The notes under the pieces are model-generated. The model had not been told where the DNA came from, searched no databases, and worked only from the letters and a program-made list of their open reading frames with translations. A stretch of 64,000 nucleotides of DNA from Alphaproteobacteria bacterium (GTDB taxonomy: Bacteria; Pseudomonadota; Alphaproteobacteria; Caulobacterales; Caulobacteraceae): assembly GCA_018826515.1 (NCBI GenBank), contig JAHKAM010000021.1, positions 1 through 64,000 of the forward strand, read 5' to 3'. The position numbers and the translations under genes were made by a program. This document shows positions 1 through 8,920 of the stretch, in pieces; position 1 is the stretch's first letter; each line of letters starts with the position of its first letter.

Positions 1-1
1 C

Positions 2-439
2 AATATCGCCAGCCCGCCGCCTGTGGATGCAGCGCCGCCCGTCGCCTCCACAGCCGGGCTCGACTGGCCGGTGCGCGGCGACATCCTGCGGCGGTTCGGT
101 CCGGTGGGACTGGGCGAGCGCAACAACGGGGTCAATATCGGCGCGCCCCAGGGTGAGGAAGTCCGTGCGGCGGCGGCCGGACGGGTCGGCTATGTCGGCG
201 ACGACCTGGCCGGGCAGGGGCTGACGGTGCTGATCGTGCATCGCGACGGCTGGCGCTCGGTCTATGGCCACCTGGGCTCGGCGACGGTGCGGGACGGCGA
301 CGACATCCGCGCGGGACAGCAGATCGGCACGGTGGGGAACACCGCCGGCGACGGGCGACCCTCGATCCATTTCGAGACCTGGCGGATGCGCGGCGACCAG
401 CCGGTGGCCGTCGATCCACTGACCGTGTTGCCGCGATAG
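2..439 (+). CDS. NlpD-like M23 (LytM) domain protein, C-terminal part
   Basis: The frame is open from the window edge, so only the C-terminal ~145 residues are present. They form a complete LytM/M23 fold: a VRGDILRRFG entry strand, the NNGVNIGAPQGEEVRA region, GHLGS, and the final SIHFETW strand. In active M23 endopeptidases the first zinc site is HxxxD. Here that stretch reads NNGVN, so the H and D ligands appear lost, as in NlpD and EnvC, which activate amidases instead of cutting peptidoglycan. Lying directly before yajC-secD-secF is the usual place for the alphaproteobacterial nlpD-like gene of the surE-pcm-nlpD cluster. The envelope location and activator role are inferences from the family, because the N-terminal signal or LysM part is outside the window. 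Confidence 0.8.
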   Translation, partial: NIASPPPVDAAPPVASTAGLDWPVRGDILRRFGPVGLGERNNGVNIGAPQGEEVRAAAAGRVGYVGDDLAGQGLTVLIVHRDGWRSVYGHLGSATVRDGDDIRAGQQIGTVGNTAGDGRPSIHFETWRMRGDQPVAVDPLTVLPR

Positions 440-446
440 CGCTTCT

Positions 447-588
447 CCCTCCCCCGAAGTGGGGAGGGACAGCCAGAGCGGAGCGACGGCAGGGTGGGGG
501 AGGGCGAACCTGCCGCGGTCGGTGCTTGTGGCTGCAATGCCCCACCCCGATCGCTGCGCGATCGTCCCTCCCCATGAAGGGGAGGGGG
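447..588. repeat. Intergenic palindromic (REP-like) element
   Basis: The 240-bp gap between the M23 gene and yajC is mostly a composite of short perfect palindromes. CCCTCCCC/GGGGAGGG occurs at 447-468, CGATCG-type symmetry at about 548-564, and CCCTCCCC-ATGAA-GGGGAGGG at 565-586, with a GC-rich spacer between. Similar C-run/G-run palindromes recur at 34655, 37279, 37497 and 55621, so this looks like a dispersed intergenic repeat family. I see no ORF in it. It could also act as transcript-end structure for the upstream gene, but there is no T-run. Confidence 0.65.
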
Positions 589-680
589 AACGCGTTGCAT
601 TGTGACGCGGCGCACCCTAGTTTCCGCGCCTCATTTTCAAGGGCCGCATCTGGCGGCTCAAGACGTTTGCGGAGACTGTC

Positions 681-998
681 GTGGCGGAACTTATGGCGGG
701 GCCTTTCGGCACCCTGATCTTCTTTGTCCCCGTTATCATCCTGTTCTACTTCATGCTGATCCGCCCGCAGCAGAAGGCGATGAAGGCCCATCAGGCGCTG
801 GTCGCCGGCCTCAAGCGCGGCGACACCGTCGTGATGTCCAGCGGCATGATCGGCAAGGTGACCCGGGTCGAGAACGACGAGGCCATGGTCGAGATCGCCC
901 AGGGCGTGAACGTCCGCGTGGTCAAGCAGATGATCACCCAGGTGCGCGACCGCACCGGCGTGGCCGCCAACGACACCAAGACCATCGCCAAGTCCTGA
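681..998 (+). CDS. yajC: Preprotein translocase subunit YajC
   Basis: This 105-aa protein has one N-terminal transmembrane helix (about residues 8-27, LIFFVPVIILFYFMLIRPQQ). The family signature RPQQKAMKAHQ follows it, then a cytoplasmic domain ending in a basic stretch. YajC joins SecD and SecF in the holotranslocon that assists SecYEG-driven export. The GTG start at 681 follows a GGAG-like ribosome site. It lies 30 bp upstream of secD on the same strand, the standard yajC-secD-secF order. A later in-frame ATG at codon 5 is an alternative start, which would barely change the product. Confidence 0.95.
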   Translation: MAELMAGPFGTLIFFVPVIILFYFMLIRPQQKAMKAHQALVAGLKRGDTVVMSSGMIGKVTRVENDEAMVEIAQGVNVRVVKQMITQVRDRTGVAANDTKTIAKS

Positions 999-1028
999 CG
1001 CCGAACTGAAAGGTCAGGGAACGCTCCC

Positions 1029-2618
1029 ATGGTTCAGATGTCCCGCTGGAAGGTCATCCTTCTCGCCCTGTCGCTCGTGCTCGGGCTGTTGTTTTCCTAC
1101 GCCAACGCCCTGACGCCGGCGCAGCGGGACGCCCTGCCCGGATGGCTGCCCAAGCCGACCCTGAACCTCGGCCTCGACCTGCAGGGCGGATCGTATCTGC
1201 TGCTGCAGGTCGATGTCGCCGCCATGCGCGAGAAGCGGATCACCAACCTCAGCGAGGACGCGCGCCAGACGCTGGCGGAAGCCCAGATCGCCGTGGCCGG
1301 GATCGTCCGGGACGGCAACGGGGTGGTCGTCACCCTGAGCAATCCCGTCCAGATGGAGCCGGCCGTCACCGCCATGCGCAACCTGCTGGGCGGCGGCATG
1401 GCTGTGGCCTCCGACCGGACCGTGACCCGCCAGGGCGACAACCGCATCCGCTACGCCTTCACCGACGCCGCGGTCACCGCCATGGGCCCGACCGCCGTCG
1501 ACCAGTCGATCGAGGTGGTGCGCCGCCGGATCGACAGCCTCGGCACCCGTGAACCCTCGATCACCCGCCAGGGCGCAGAGCGGATCGTGGTCCAGGCGCC
1601 GGGCGAGAGCGACCCGACCGAACTGGAGCGGGTCATCGGCCAGACGGCCCAGCTGACCTTCCAGATGGTCGATGTCGACAACTCGATCCAGGAAGCCCTG
1701 GCCGGGGCGGTCCCGCCCGACGCCGAACTGCTGATGGGCGAGGACGGCACCCCCTATCTGGTCAAGCGCCGGGTCATCGTCTCGGGCGAGAACCTGGTCG
1801 ACGCCAACGTCACCACGGACCAGAGCAACCAGCCGGCGATCGGCTTCCGCTTCGACGGCCAGGGCGCGCGGCGCTTCGGCGAGACGACGGCGAACAACAT
1901 CGGCCGGCCCTTCGCCATCATCCTCGACGGCCGGGTGATCTCGGCCCCGCGGATCAACAGCGCCATCACCGGCGGCAGCGGCATCATTGAGGGCAGTTTC
2001 ACCATCGCCTCGGCCTCGGAGCTGGTGAACCTGCTGAACGGCGGCTCCCTGCCGGCGCCGCTGACGGTCGAGGAGCGCCGCAGCGTGACGGCGTCGCTGG
2101 GCGCCGACGCCGTGCGCGCCGGTCAGCTGGCCACGATGATCGCCTTCCTCGGCGTGCTGGTGTTCATGATCCTGTCCTACGGCGGTCTGTTCGGCGGAAT
2201 TTCGGTGATCGCCCTGCTGCTGAACGGGCTGCTGATCATCGCCGCCATGTCGATCACCGGCGCGACGCTGACGCTTCCCGGCATCGCGGGCCTGATCCTG
2301 ACCCTGGCCATGGCGGTGGACGCCAACGTCCTGATCTATGAGCGAATGCGCGACGAGGCCAACAGCGGACGGTCGCCGATCGCGGCGATGGACGCGGGCT
2401 TCAACCGGGCCATCGTGACCATCATCGACGCCAACCTGACCACCATCCTGGCGGCGCTGATCATGTTCAACTTCGGCGCCGGGCCGGTGCGCGGCTTCGC
2501 CTGGACCCTGTCGATCGGGGTGGTGACCTCGGTGTTCACCGCCGTGCTGGTCACCCAGGTCCTGCTCGTCGTCTGGTTCCGCCTGCGGCGGCCCAAAAAA
2601 CTGCCGATTGCCTGGTGA
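1029..2618 (+). CDS. secD: Protein translocase subunit SecD
   Basis: This 529-aa protein is of the RND-type SecD family. It has an N-terminal transmembrane helix (residues 8-25), the LGLDLQGGSYLLLQVD motif, and a large periplasmic region. A C-terminal bundle of helices follows, containing FRFDGQGARRF and the AMAVDANVLIYERMRDE signature of helix 4. SecD uses the proton motive force with SecF to pull proteins across the inner membrane after SecA has acted. Its length is slightly below the ~615 residues of E. coli SecD, as in many alphaproteobacteria. The stop codon overlaps the region just before secF, so translation is probably coupled. Confidence 0.97.
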   Translation: MVQMSRWKVILLALSLVLGLLFSYANALTPAQRDALPGWLPKPTLNLGLDLQGGSYLLLQVDVAAMREKRITNLSEDARQTLAEAQIAVAGIVRDGNGVVVTLSNPVQMEPAVTAMRNLLGGGMAVASDRTVTRQGDNRIRYAFTDAAVTAMGPTAVDQSIEVVRRRIDSLGTREPSITRQGAERIVVQAPGESDPTELERVIGQTAQLTFQMVDVDNSIQEALAGAVPPDAELLMGEDGTPYLVKRRVIVSGENLVDANVTTDQSNQPAIGFRFDGQGARRFGETTANNIGRPFAIILDGRVISAPRINSAITGGSGIIEGSFTIASASELVNLLNGGSLPAPLTVEERRSVTASLGADAVRAGQLATMIAFLGVLVFMILSYGGLFGGISVIALLLNGLLIIAAMSITGATLTLPGIAGLILTLAMAVDANVLIYERMRDEANSGRSPIAAMDAGFNRAIVTIIDANLTTILAALIMFNFGAGPVRGFAWTLSIGVVTSVFTAVLVTQVLLVVWFRLRRPKKLPIAW

Positions 2619-2626
2619 GGTCGCCC

Positions 2627-3631
2627 ATGTCGAAATTCTGGCCCCTCATCAAACTGTTGCCGACCCGGACGAATTTCAAATTCGTCAAGTACGCCCGACT
2701 GTTCGGCGCCCTTTCGGTCCTGCTGGTGATCGGATCGATCTTCTTCACCGTCTGGCCGGCCGACAACAAATGCGGCGGACTGACCTGCGGCGTCGACTTC
2801 CTCGGCGGCAATCTGATCGAGATGTCGACGGAGCCGGAGCCGGTCGATCTCGCCGAGATCCGCGCCAGCCTGAACGCCATGGGCGTGCCCGACGCCCAGG
2901 TGCAGAGCTATTCGGTTCCGGGCACCGACCCGACCGGCCGCTATCACGCCATGGCCAAGTTCGGGAACATCGAGGGCGTCAACGCCGCCGACACCATCAA
3001 CCAGGTCAAGGCCGGTCTGACCCGTGATCTGGGCCCGCAGGTCGAGTTCACCCGGACCGAGGCCGTCGGCGCCGCCGTGTCGAGCGAACTGCTGACCAAT
3101 GGCGTCATGGCCCTGGCCGTCGCGATCATCATGATGATGGTCTACATCTGGTTCCGCTTCGAATGGCAGTTCGGCCTCGGGGCGGTGATCGGCCTGTTCC
3201 ACGACGTGATCCTGACCTTCGGGCTGTTCGCCGTGACCGGGATGGAATTCAGCCTGACCGCGGTGGCCTCGGTCCTGACGGTGATCGGCTATTCGATGAA
3301 CGACACCGTCGTCGTCTACGACCGCATTCGTGAGAACCTGCGGAAGTACAAGAAGATGCCGCTGGGCGAGCTGATCGACCTGTCGCTCAACGAAACCCTG
3401 TCGCGGACGATCATGACCGGGGTCACGGCCCTGTTCGCCCTCGGCGTGCTGGCCTTCCTGGGCGGCGGGCCGCTGCAGCCGTTCGCCATCGCCCTGATCT
3501 TCGGCATCGTCGTCGGCACCTATTCCTCGGTCTATGTCGCCGCGCCGGTCCTGCTGCTGTGGGGCGTCAAGCGCGGGGCCAAGGACGAGGACGCCAAGCC
3601 GATCAAACTGGGGATGGCGTCGCGGCCGTAG
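2627..3631 (+). CDS. secF: Protein translocase subunit SecF
   Basis: This is a 334-aa protein when started at the ATG at 2627 (MSKFWPLIKLLP). The ORF track extends to a GTG at 2615, which overlaps the secD stop and is less likely. It has one N-terminal helix, a periplasmic domain with GVDFLGGNLIEMS, and five C-terminal helices carrying GYSMNDTVVVYDRIREN, the conserved helix-4 signature. It works with SecD and YajC in pmf-driven late-stage protein export. A heptamer repeat block begins five bases after its stop codon. Confidence 0.97.
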   Translation: MSKFWPLIKLLPTRTNFKFVKYARLFGALSVLLVIGSIFFTVWPADNKCGGLTCGVDFLGGNLIEMSTEPEPVDLAEIRASLNAMGVPDAQVQSYSVPGTDPTGRYHAMAKFGNIEGVNAADTINQVKAGLTRDLGPQVEFTRTEAVGAAVSSELLTNGVMALAVAIIMMMVYIWFRFEWQFGLGAVIGLFHDVILTFGLFAVTGMEFSLTAVASVLTVIGYSMNDTVVVYDRIRENLRKYKKMPLGELIDLSLNETLSRTIMTGVTALFALGVLAFLGGGPLQPFAIALIFGIVVGTYSSVYVAAPVLLLWGVKRGAKDEDAKPIKLGMASRP

Positions 3632-3636
3632 GCCGC

Positions 3637-3794
<158 letters not shown>

Positions 3795-3867
3795 CCGACC
3801 GTTGGCCGACGTCGCCGCCGCGTCTACAGTGCCGCTTCAACGAATCGCCCGGGGAGGGGCGGCTGCC

Positions 3868-4488
3868 ATGTTCGCCAAACTGCTCTCTAACTTTCGCACC
3901 ACCTTCCTGCTGAGCATCGTGCTCGCGGGGGTGATGATCCTCGCCTTCGGACAGGTGTCGGGCGGCTTCGGCGAGCTGTTCTGGCAGGCGGTCCTGCGCT
4001 GGGTCCACGTCGTGGCCGGCATCCTGTGGATCGGCCTGCTGTACTATTTCAACTTCGTCCAGATCCGGGTCATGCCGTCGATCCCGGCCGAGCTCAAGCC
4101 CGCCATCGGCAAACATATCGCGCCCGAGGCCCTGTTCTGGTTCCGCTGGTCGGCGCTGGTGACGGTGCTGGCGGGTCTCGGGGTCATGTTGGCGCGCGGG
4201 CACGCCTATTCGGCCGAGGTTCTGAGCTTCGGCCTGGCCCAGGGGCTGACCGAGGACCAGAAGGGCTTCACCCTGATGGGGATCGGCATCTGGCTGGCGA
4301 TCATCATGTTCCTCAATGTCTGGGGGATCATCTGGCCGAACCAGAAGCGGGCGCTGGGCATCGTGGTCGTGGACGACGCCGCCAAGGCGAAGGCCGCCCG
4401 GATCGCCATGCTGGGCAGCCGGACGAACCTGCTGCTGTCGCTGCCGATGCTGACCTCGATGGCGATGTACCAGACGCTGTTTGGCTGA
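3868..4488 (+). CDS. PuuD-like (DUF989) integral membrane protein
   Basis: This is a 206-aa hydrophobic protein with about four or five membrane helices. It includes WVHVVAGILWIGLLYYFNF, FWFRWSALVTVLAGLGVM, GIGIWLAIIMFLNVWGIIW and a final LLLSLPMLTSMAMY. The WxHxxAGxxWIG segment and the W-rich helices resemble the membrane domain of PuuD-type urate hydroxylase, which is usually fused to a cytochrome c domain. No CxxCH haem c motif is present here, so enzymatic urate oxidation is unproven. The ATG at 3868 was chosen over the track start at 3802 because a GGGGAGGGG ribosome site precedes it and the extra 22 residues lie close to the repeat. A DUF998 gene follows after 6 bp. Confidence 0.7.
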   Translation: MFAKLLSNFRTTFLLSIVLAGVMILAFGQVSGGFGELFWQAVLRWVHVVAGILWIGLLYYFNFVQIRVMPSIPAELKPAIGKHIAPEALFWFRWSALVTVLAGLGVMLARGHAYSAEVLSFGLAQGLTEDQKGFTLMGIGIWLAIIMFLNVWGIIWPNQKRALGIVVVDDAAKAKAARIAMLGSRTNLLLSLPMLTSMAMYQTLFG

Positions 4489-4494
4489 CAGAGG

Positions 4495-5130
4495 ATGCGC
4501 GTAGCCGACGCCGGCCTGAGTCGCCTCGCCTTCGGCGTGATCGTGCTCGGTTTGGCGGTCTTGCTCGCGGCCGTCGTTTGGGGCGGGTCTGTCTATCCGG
4601 GCTATGACCACTCGCGCCAGTTCATGAGCGAGTTGGGCGCGACCGGGGCCGTGACCGCGTCGAGCGTGAATACATGGGGCTATATCCCCAATGGGCTGTT
4701 CGTCGCCACCTTCTGCCTGCTGGCCACATGGATCCTGAGACGCAGCCCTCTCGCCGTCGTGGCCTGCCTGCTCCTGGCCGCAAACGGCGTCGGCATGGCG
4801 GGGGCCGGCGTCTATCCTTGTGACTTCGAGTGCAGCCGGTCAGACCCGTCGGCAGCCGCCGAACTGCACGACCTGTTCGGGGGGCTTGGCTATCTGTGCG
4901 CCATCCTCGGCGTGGGCCTGGCCAGCTTGTGGGCCCGGAAGAGCGACGCGCCGTGGCTGGCGCCGCTTGGCCTCGTTGTGCTGATCGTCAGCGTGATCGG
5001 TTTCTACGGCGTGGTCGCCGAGGTCGAACTGCGGGGCCTTTTCCAGCGCGCCATGGAGGCGGCTCTGGCTGTCTTCATGCTGGCCCTCGCCTGGGCGCTG
5101 ATGAAGGGCCTGCGAGCCAGCCGCCCGTGA
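4495..5130 (+). CDS. DUF998 family membrane protein
   Basis: This 211-aa protein has six predicted membrane helices. It carries the DUF998 hallmarks: a YPGYDHSRQFMSELGA stretch after the first helix, GAGVYPCDFECS in the middle, and ELHDLFGGLGYL before the later helices. The function of the family is not established. It sits 6 bp after the PuuD-like gene and overlaps the next GTG start by 4 bp. The three genes are therefore probably one transcript, though nothing here indicates a shared pathway. Confidence 0.8.
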   Translation: MRVADAGLSRLAFGVIVLGLAVLLAAVVWGGSVYPGYDHSRQFMSELGATGAVTASSVNTWGYIPNGLFVATFCLLATWILRRSPLAVVACLLLAANGVGMAGAGVYPCDFECSRSDPSAAAELHDLFGGLGYLCAILGVGLASLWARKSDAPWLAPLGLVVLIVSVIGFYGVVAEVELRGLFQRAMEAALAVFMLALAWALMKGLRASRP

Positions 5131-5756
5131 GCGAGGTCGATCTCGATCGCGACGTGCGGCAGGCCGATATCGACCGGTGGCTGTCCAGCCGGTTCGTGGC
5201 CGATGAGGGTCTGCGGGCGGACCTGATCGCCCTGTACGCCTTCGAGTCCGAGCTGATGGCCATTCCGGCGCGGGTGACCCAGCCCCTGCTGGCCGAGATG
5301 CGCTATGTCTGGTGGGGCGAGCAGATGGACGGGGTGTTCGCGGGCGTCGCGCGCACGGGCCATCCGGTGCTCGAGGCCCTGACCGATGTCGTCTCGCGCC
5401 ACGCTCTGCAGCGGGCCCCGTTCGACGCCTTGATCGAGGCCCACGTCGGCCGCGTGTATGGCGAGCCGCATGATCTGGACGCCTTCTATGTGGGACCGAT
5501 GCAGGCGGCGGTGAGGGTGCTGGCGGGGCCGGGACATGAGGCGGCGGTCGTCGAGGCGGGCCGGGTGCGGGGGCTGGCGCAGACGGGGCAAGCGGATCAG
5601 GCGAAGGCGCTGAAATCGGCGGCCAACCGTGCGCTGAAGGGGCTTCCCGTTGCGGCCTTCCCGGCGGTGGCGGCGGCGGCCCTGACCCGCCCGGACGCGC
5701 CGGAGTTCCTCAAGCGGCTGAGACTGGTGGCTGCTTCGCTGAGGGGGCGGATATAG
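5127..5756 (+). CDS. Squalene/phytoene synthase-like (NDUFAF6-type) protein
   Basis: This is a 209-aa protein when started at the GTG at 5127, which overlaps the preceding stop. The much longer track ORF from 4830 runs inside the DUF998 gene and is a shadow extension. The sequence ALYAFESELMAIP, then LLAEMRYVWWGEQMDGVFAG and HPVLEAL, follows the trans-isoprenyl diphosphate synthase fold. The two aspartate-rich DxxxD motifs needed for prenyl transfer are absent. It thus resembles the non-catalytic branch that includes the complex I assembly factor NDUFAF6. A role in respiratory-complex assembly is only an analogy. Confidence 0.75.
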   Translation: MSEVDLDRDVRQADIDRWLSSRFVADEGLRADLIALYAFESELMAIPARVTQPLLAEMRYVWWGEQMDGVFAGVARTGHPVLEALTDVVSRHALQRAPFDALIEAHVGRVYGEPHDLDAFYVGPMQAAVRVLAGPGHEAAVVEAGRVRGLAQTGQADQAKALKSAANRALKGLPVAAFPAVAAAALTRPDAPEFLKRLRLVAASLRGRI

Positions 5757-5817
5757 TTCCGCGAACTGAAATGGGCGGTCGTCACCTTGCCTCCAGGCCT
5801 TGCTGGCCGCCGCGGTT

Positions 5818-6750
5818 TCAGCCGCGCGGCCACGCCGTGACGGCGTCGGGCCAGACCTGGCGGTTGGGCGAGCCCTCATAGGCCCATTGCAGGGTCCGGG
5901 CGACGGAGCGGGCGAGGCCGCGGGCCAGGGGCCGGGGCAGGCCGCCCGGCTGATCGTGCATGGCGCGGGCCCAGTCCGGCAGAAGGTCCATGCCGGCCTG
6001 CATGATCACGCCGGCGGCGAGGTCGACGGCCGGCGAACCGATCGTCTGGCGCATGACCATGGCGGCGACCTCATGGGTGCGGGCGTCGACGCGCAGTCGC
6101 GGGCGGAAGCTCTGGATCAGCGCCTCGGCCTCCGCGCGGGTGCGGGGGACGGGATCAGCGTGCAGCGCCTCGCCGACAATCGCTGTTTCGGCGAAATAGG
6201 CGTCCTGGTCGGCGAGGGTCATGGCCGGCTCGGCGTAACGGATCCAGGCGTCGAGGAAGCTGATCGTCTCGGTGACATGGACCCAGGCCAGCAGGTCGGG
6301 GTCGGAGACGCGATAGGCCGTTCCGTCGGGCAGGGTCCCGCCCAGCTTGCGGTGGATGCGATTGACCCGGTCGATGGCGGCGCGTCCCGCCTCAGCGTGG
6401 TCATAGGTGGTGACGGCGATGAATTTGGCCGTCCGGCGCAGGCGGCCATGCATGTCGGCGCGGAAGTCGGAGTGGTCCCAGACCCCGGCCAGCACCGCCG
6501 GATGCAGCATCTGCAGCAGCAGGCCGGAGACGCCGCCGATCATCATGGTGACGATGTCGCCATTGACCCGCCAGGCCACGGAGTCCGGCGCGAACAGGGC
6601 GTCGGCGCGACGCAGGGCCGGCCGCTCGCCGCGCTCGGCGTCGTTGAAGATGTCGGTGATCCGGCGGCGGATGGCGACCTTGGCGGGCTCGAGAGGAGAC
6701 GGCATTCGGGTTCCGGCTGATCGGGCGGGGGACGTTCGAGCGGATACCAT
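5818..6750 (-). CDS. Oxygenase MpaB family / DUF2236 protein
   Basis: This 310-aa protein (295 if started at the second Met, 6705) carries the DUF2236 signature. The motifs are MMIGGVSGLLLQMLHPAVLAGVWDHS, RRTAKFIAVTTYDHAEAGRAAI, and WVHVTETISFLDAW with conserved histidines that bind haem b in the rubber oxygenase Lcp and MpaB relatives. The likely activity is a haem-dependent oxygenase or oxidase of unknown substrate. No signal peptide is evident. It is convergent with the phytoene-synthase-like gene and divergent from the cytochrome b561 gene across about 115 bp, so it is probably transcribed alone. Confidence 0.85.
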   Translation of the reverse strand: MVSARTSPARSAGTRMPSPLEPAKVAIRRRITDIFNDAERGERPALRRADALFAPDSVAWRVNGDIVTMMIGGVSGLLLQMLHPAVLAGVWDHSDFRADMHGRLRRTAKFIAVTTYDHAEAGRAAIDRVNRIHRKLGGTLPDGTAYRVSDPDLLAWVHVTETISFLDAWIRYAEPAMTLADQDAYFAETAIVGEALHADPVPRTRAEAEALIQSFRPRLRVDARTHEVAAMVMRQTIGSPAVDLAAGVIMQAGMDLLPDWARAMHDQPGGLPRPLARGLARSVARTLQWAYEGSPNRQVWPDAVTAWPRG

Positions 6751-6865
6751 GGATCTTCAGCCCCGGTACCCTCGCCGCGGTGCGGGGATGCCAGTCGGAT
6801 TGCGCTGGATCAACGACGGTTCCTGCGCAACCGTACAGCCTGATTCAATCCGGAGGAGTCCGCCC

Positions 6866-7408
6866 GTGAGCCTCGCCCCACCCAGCCCGTTGTCTCCGTC
6901 CTACAGCCGCCTGTCCGTCGCGCTGCACTGGCTGATGCTGTTCCTGCTGATCGCGGTCTATGCGGCGATCCTGCTGCGCGAGAACTATCCGCGCGGCAGC
7001 GAGATCCGCGAGGCGTTCAAGGCGTGGCATTTCAGCCTGGGGCTGATGGTGTTCGCCCTGGTCTGGGCGAGGTTGATCGCCCGCTGGACAGGCGGGACGC
7101 GCGCCCGACCTGTCGGGGGCGCGGCCTGGGCCGGCGCCCTGATGCATCTGGCGCTGTACGGATTCATGATCGCCATGCCCCTGCTTGGCTGGATCACCCT
7201 CAGCGCAGAGGGCGACCCCGTACGGCTGTTCGGTCTGGGCCTGCCGGCCCTGACCGGCCCCGACGAAATTCTCGCCGGGCGCACCGAGGAGATCCACGAG
7301 ACCCTGGGCACGGTCGGCTACTGGCTGGTGGGTCTGCACGCGGCGGCGGCCCTGTTCCACCACTATGTGCTGCGGGACGGGACGTTGCGGCGGATGATCA
7401 GGTGGTGA
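6866..7408 (+). CDS. Cytochrome b561 family protein
   Basis: This is a 180-aa protein when started at the GTG at 6866, which has a strong GGAGGAG ribosome site. The longer track ORF from 6407 is antisense to the DUF2236 gene. It has four membrane helices with haem-ligand histidines in SVALHWLMLFLLI, KAWHFSLGLMVF, EIHETLGTVGYWLVGLHAAAALFHHY and a GTLRRM tail, the YceJ/CybB pattern. Such proteins move electrons between quinol and superoxide or periplasmic partners. It ends directly against the convergent trmFO stop. A second b561 paralog lies at 48343-48891. Confidence 0.88.
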   Translation: MSLAPPSPLSPSYSRLSVALHWLMLFLLIAVYAAILLRENYPRGSEIREAFKAWHFSLGLMVFALVWARLIARWTGGTRARPVGGAAWAGALMHLALYGFMIAMPLLGWITLSAEGDPVRLFGLGLPALTGPDEILAGRTEEIHETLGTVGYWLVGLHAAAALFHHYVLRDGTLRRMIRW

Positions 7409-8815
7409 TCAGGCCGCCGTGTCGCGCCATGCCTTCAAGGCCTCCAGGGCCCGGACGCTCATCAGCCGCTTCTTGGCCCGGCCGCGTTCCTTCATCGGGA
7501 TCTTGACTCCGGCCTCGTCGACCTTGGGCGCTTCCAGCGGCGGCAGCAGGCCGTAGTTGATGTTCATCGGCTGGAATTTGGAGATGCCGCCGGGGCCATC
7601 GAGGTGGCCGCCGGTGATGTGCTCGACAAGGGCGCCCATGGCGGTGTGGACGGGCGGGGCCTCCAGCGGGCGGCCCAGCCGTTCGGCGGCGGCGAGGCGG
7701 CCGGTCAGCAGGCCCATGGCGGCGCTCTCGACATAGCCCTCGACGCCGGTGACCTGGCCGGCGAAGCGCAGGCGCGGCATGGCCCTCAGGCGCAGCTGGC
7801 GGTCCAGCAGTTTGGGGCTGTTGAGGAAGGTGTTGCGGTGCAGGCCGCCGAGACGGGCGAACTGGGCCTCGTGCAGGCCGGGGATCATGCGGAACACCTC
7901 GGCCTGGGCCCCGTGCTTCAGCTTGGTCTGGAAGCCGACCATGTTGAACAATGTGCCCAGGGCATTGTCCTGACGCAGCTGGACGATGGCGTGGGCCTTG
8001 ACCGTCGGATTGCGCGGATTGGTCAGGCCGACGGGCTTCATCGGGCCGTGGCGCAGGGTCTCGCGGCCGCGCTCGGCCATGACCTCGATGGGCAGGCAGC
8101 CGTCGAAATAGGGGACGTTCTCCCACTCCTTGAACTCGGCCTTGGGGCCGGACAGGAGCGCGTCGATGAAGGCCTCGTACTGGGCCTTGTTCATGGGACA
8201 GTTGACGTAGGCGGCGGCGTCGCCGCCCGGGCCTTCCTTGTCATAGCGCGACTGGCGCCAGGCGATGTCGAAATCGATGCTGTCGGCGTGGACGATGGGG
8301 GCGATGGCGTCGAAGAAGCTGAGGCTCTCCTCGCCGGTCAGGTCGAGGATGGCCGCGGCCAGGGCCGGGGAGGTCAGGGGGCCGGTGGCGACGATGACAT
8401 TGTCCCAGTCTTCGGGCGGCAGGCCGGCGATCTCCTCGCGGACGATGGAGACGAGAGGGTGGGCTTCCAGCTTCGCGGTCACCGCCTGGGAGAAGCCGTC
8501 GCGATCGACGGCCAGGGCGCCGCCGGCGGGCACCTGATGGGCGTCGCCGCAGGCCATGATGATGGAGTCGAGCGCCCGCATCTCGGCGTGCAGCAGGCCG
8601 ACGGCGTTGTGCTCCCAGTCGTCCGAACGGAAGGAGTTGGAACAGACCAGCTCGGCCAGACCGTCGGTGTGGTGGGCGTCGGTCTTCACGCCGGGCACGC
8701 CGCGCATTTCGTGCAGGATCACGGGCACACCGGCCTTGGCGATCTGCCAGGCGGCCTCGGAGCCGGCGAGGCCGCCGCCGATAACGTGGACGGGCTTGAT
8801 TTCAGGGGTGTTCAT
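7409..8815 (-). CDS. trmFO: Methylenetetrahydrofolate-tRNA (uracil-5-)-methyltransferase TrmFO
   Basis: This 468-aa flavoprotein forms ribothymidine-54 in the tRNA T-loop with methylenetetrahydrofolate as carbon source and FAD as reductant. The N-terminal dinucleotide-binding motif is [19 protein letters not shown]. The family motifs [42 protein letters not shown] and [20 protein letters not shown] all follow, and the end is typical. TrmFO takes the place of SAM-dependent TrmA in many Gram-positives and in alphaproteobacteria. The gene is convergent with the b561 gene and stands alone. Confidence 0.96.
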   Translation of the reverse strand: MNTPEIKPVHVIGGGLAGSEAAWQIAKAGVPVILHEMRGVPGVKTDAHHTDGLAELVCSNSFRSDDWEHNAVGLLHAEMRALDSIIMACGDAHQVPAGGALAVDRDGFSQAVTAKLEAHPLVSIVREEIAGLPPEDWDNVIVATGPLTSPALAAAILDLTGEESLSFFDAIAPIVHADSIDFDIAWRQSRYDKEGPGGDAAAYVNCPMNKAQYEAFIDALLSGPKAEFKEWENVPYFDGCLPIEVMAERGRETLRHGPMKPVGLTNPRNPTVKAHAIVQLRQDNALGTLFNMVGFQTKLKHGAQAEVFRMIPGLHEAQFARLGGLHRNTFLNSPKLLDRQLRLRAMPRLRFAGQVTGVEGYVESAAMGLLTGRLAAAERLGRPLEAPPVHTAMGALVEHITGGHLDGPGGISKFQPMNINYGLLPPLEAPKVDEAGVKIPMKERGRAKKRLMSVRALEALKAWRDTAA

Positions 8816-8920
8816 GGCGGCCTTCTAGCCACGTCCGGCCGCTTCGTCAGCATCCGATAGCGATCCCGGTATGGCGCAGCTTGCGGGTAGAGGTATGATC
8901 CCCCGGCTTGGGAGGGCGAG

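Noticed and set aside
4830-5126. N-terminal extension of the phytoene-synthase-like ORF
   Set aside because: It lies wholly within the DUF998 gene in another frame. The GTG at 5127 gives the expected protein start.
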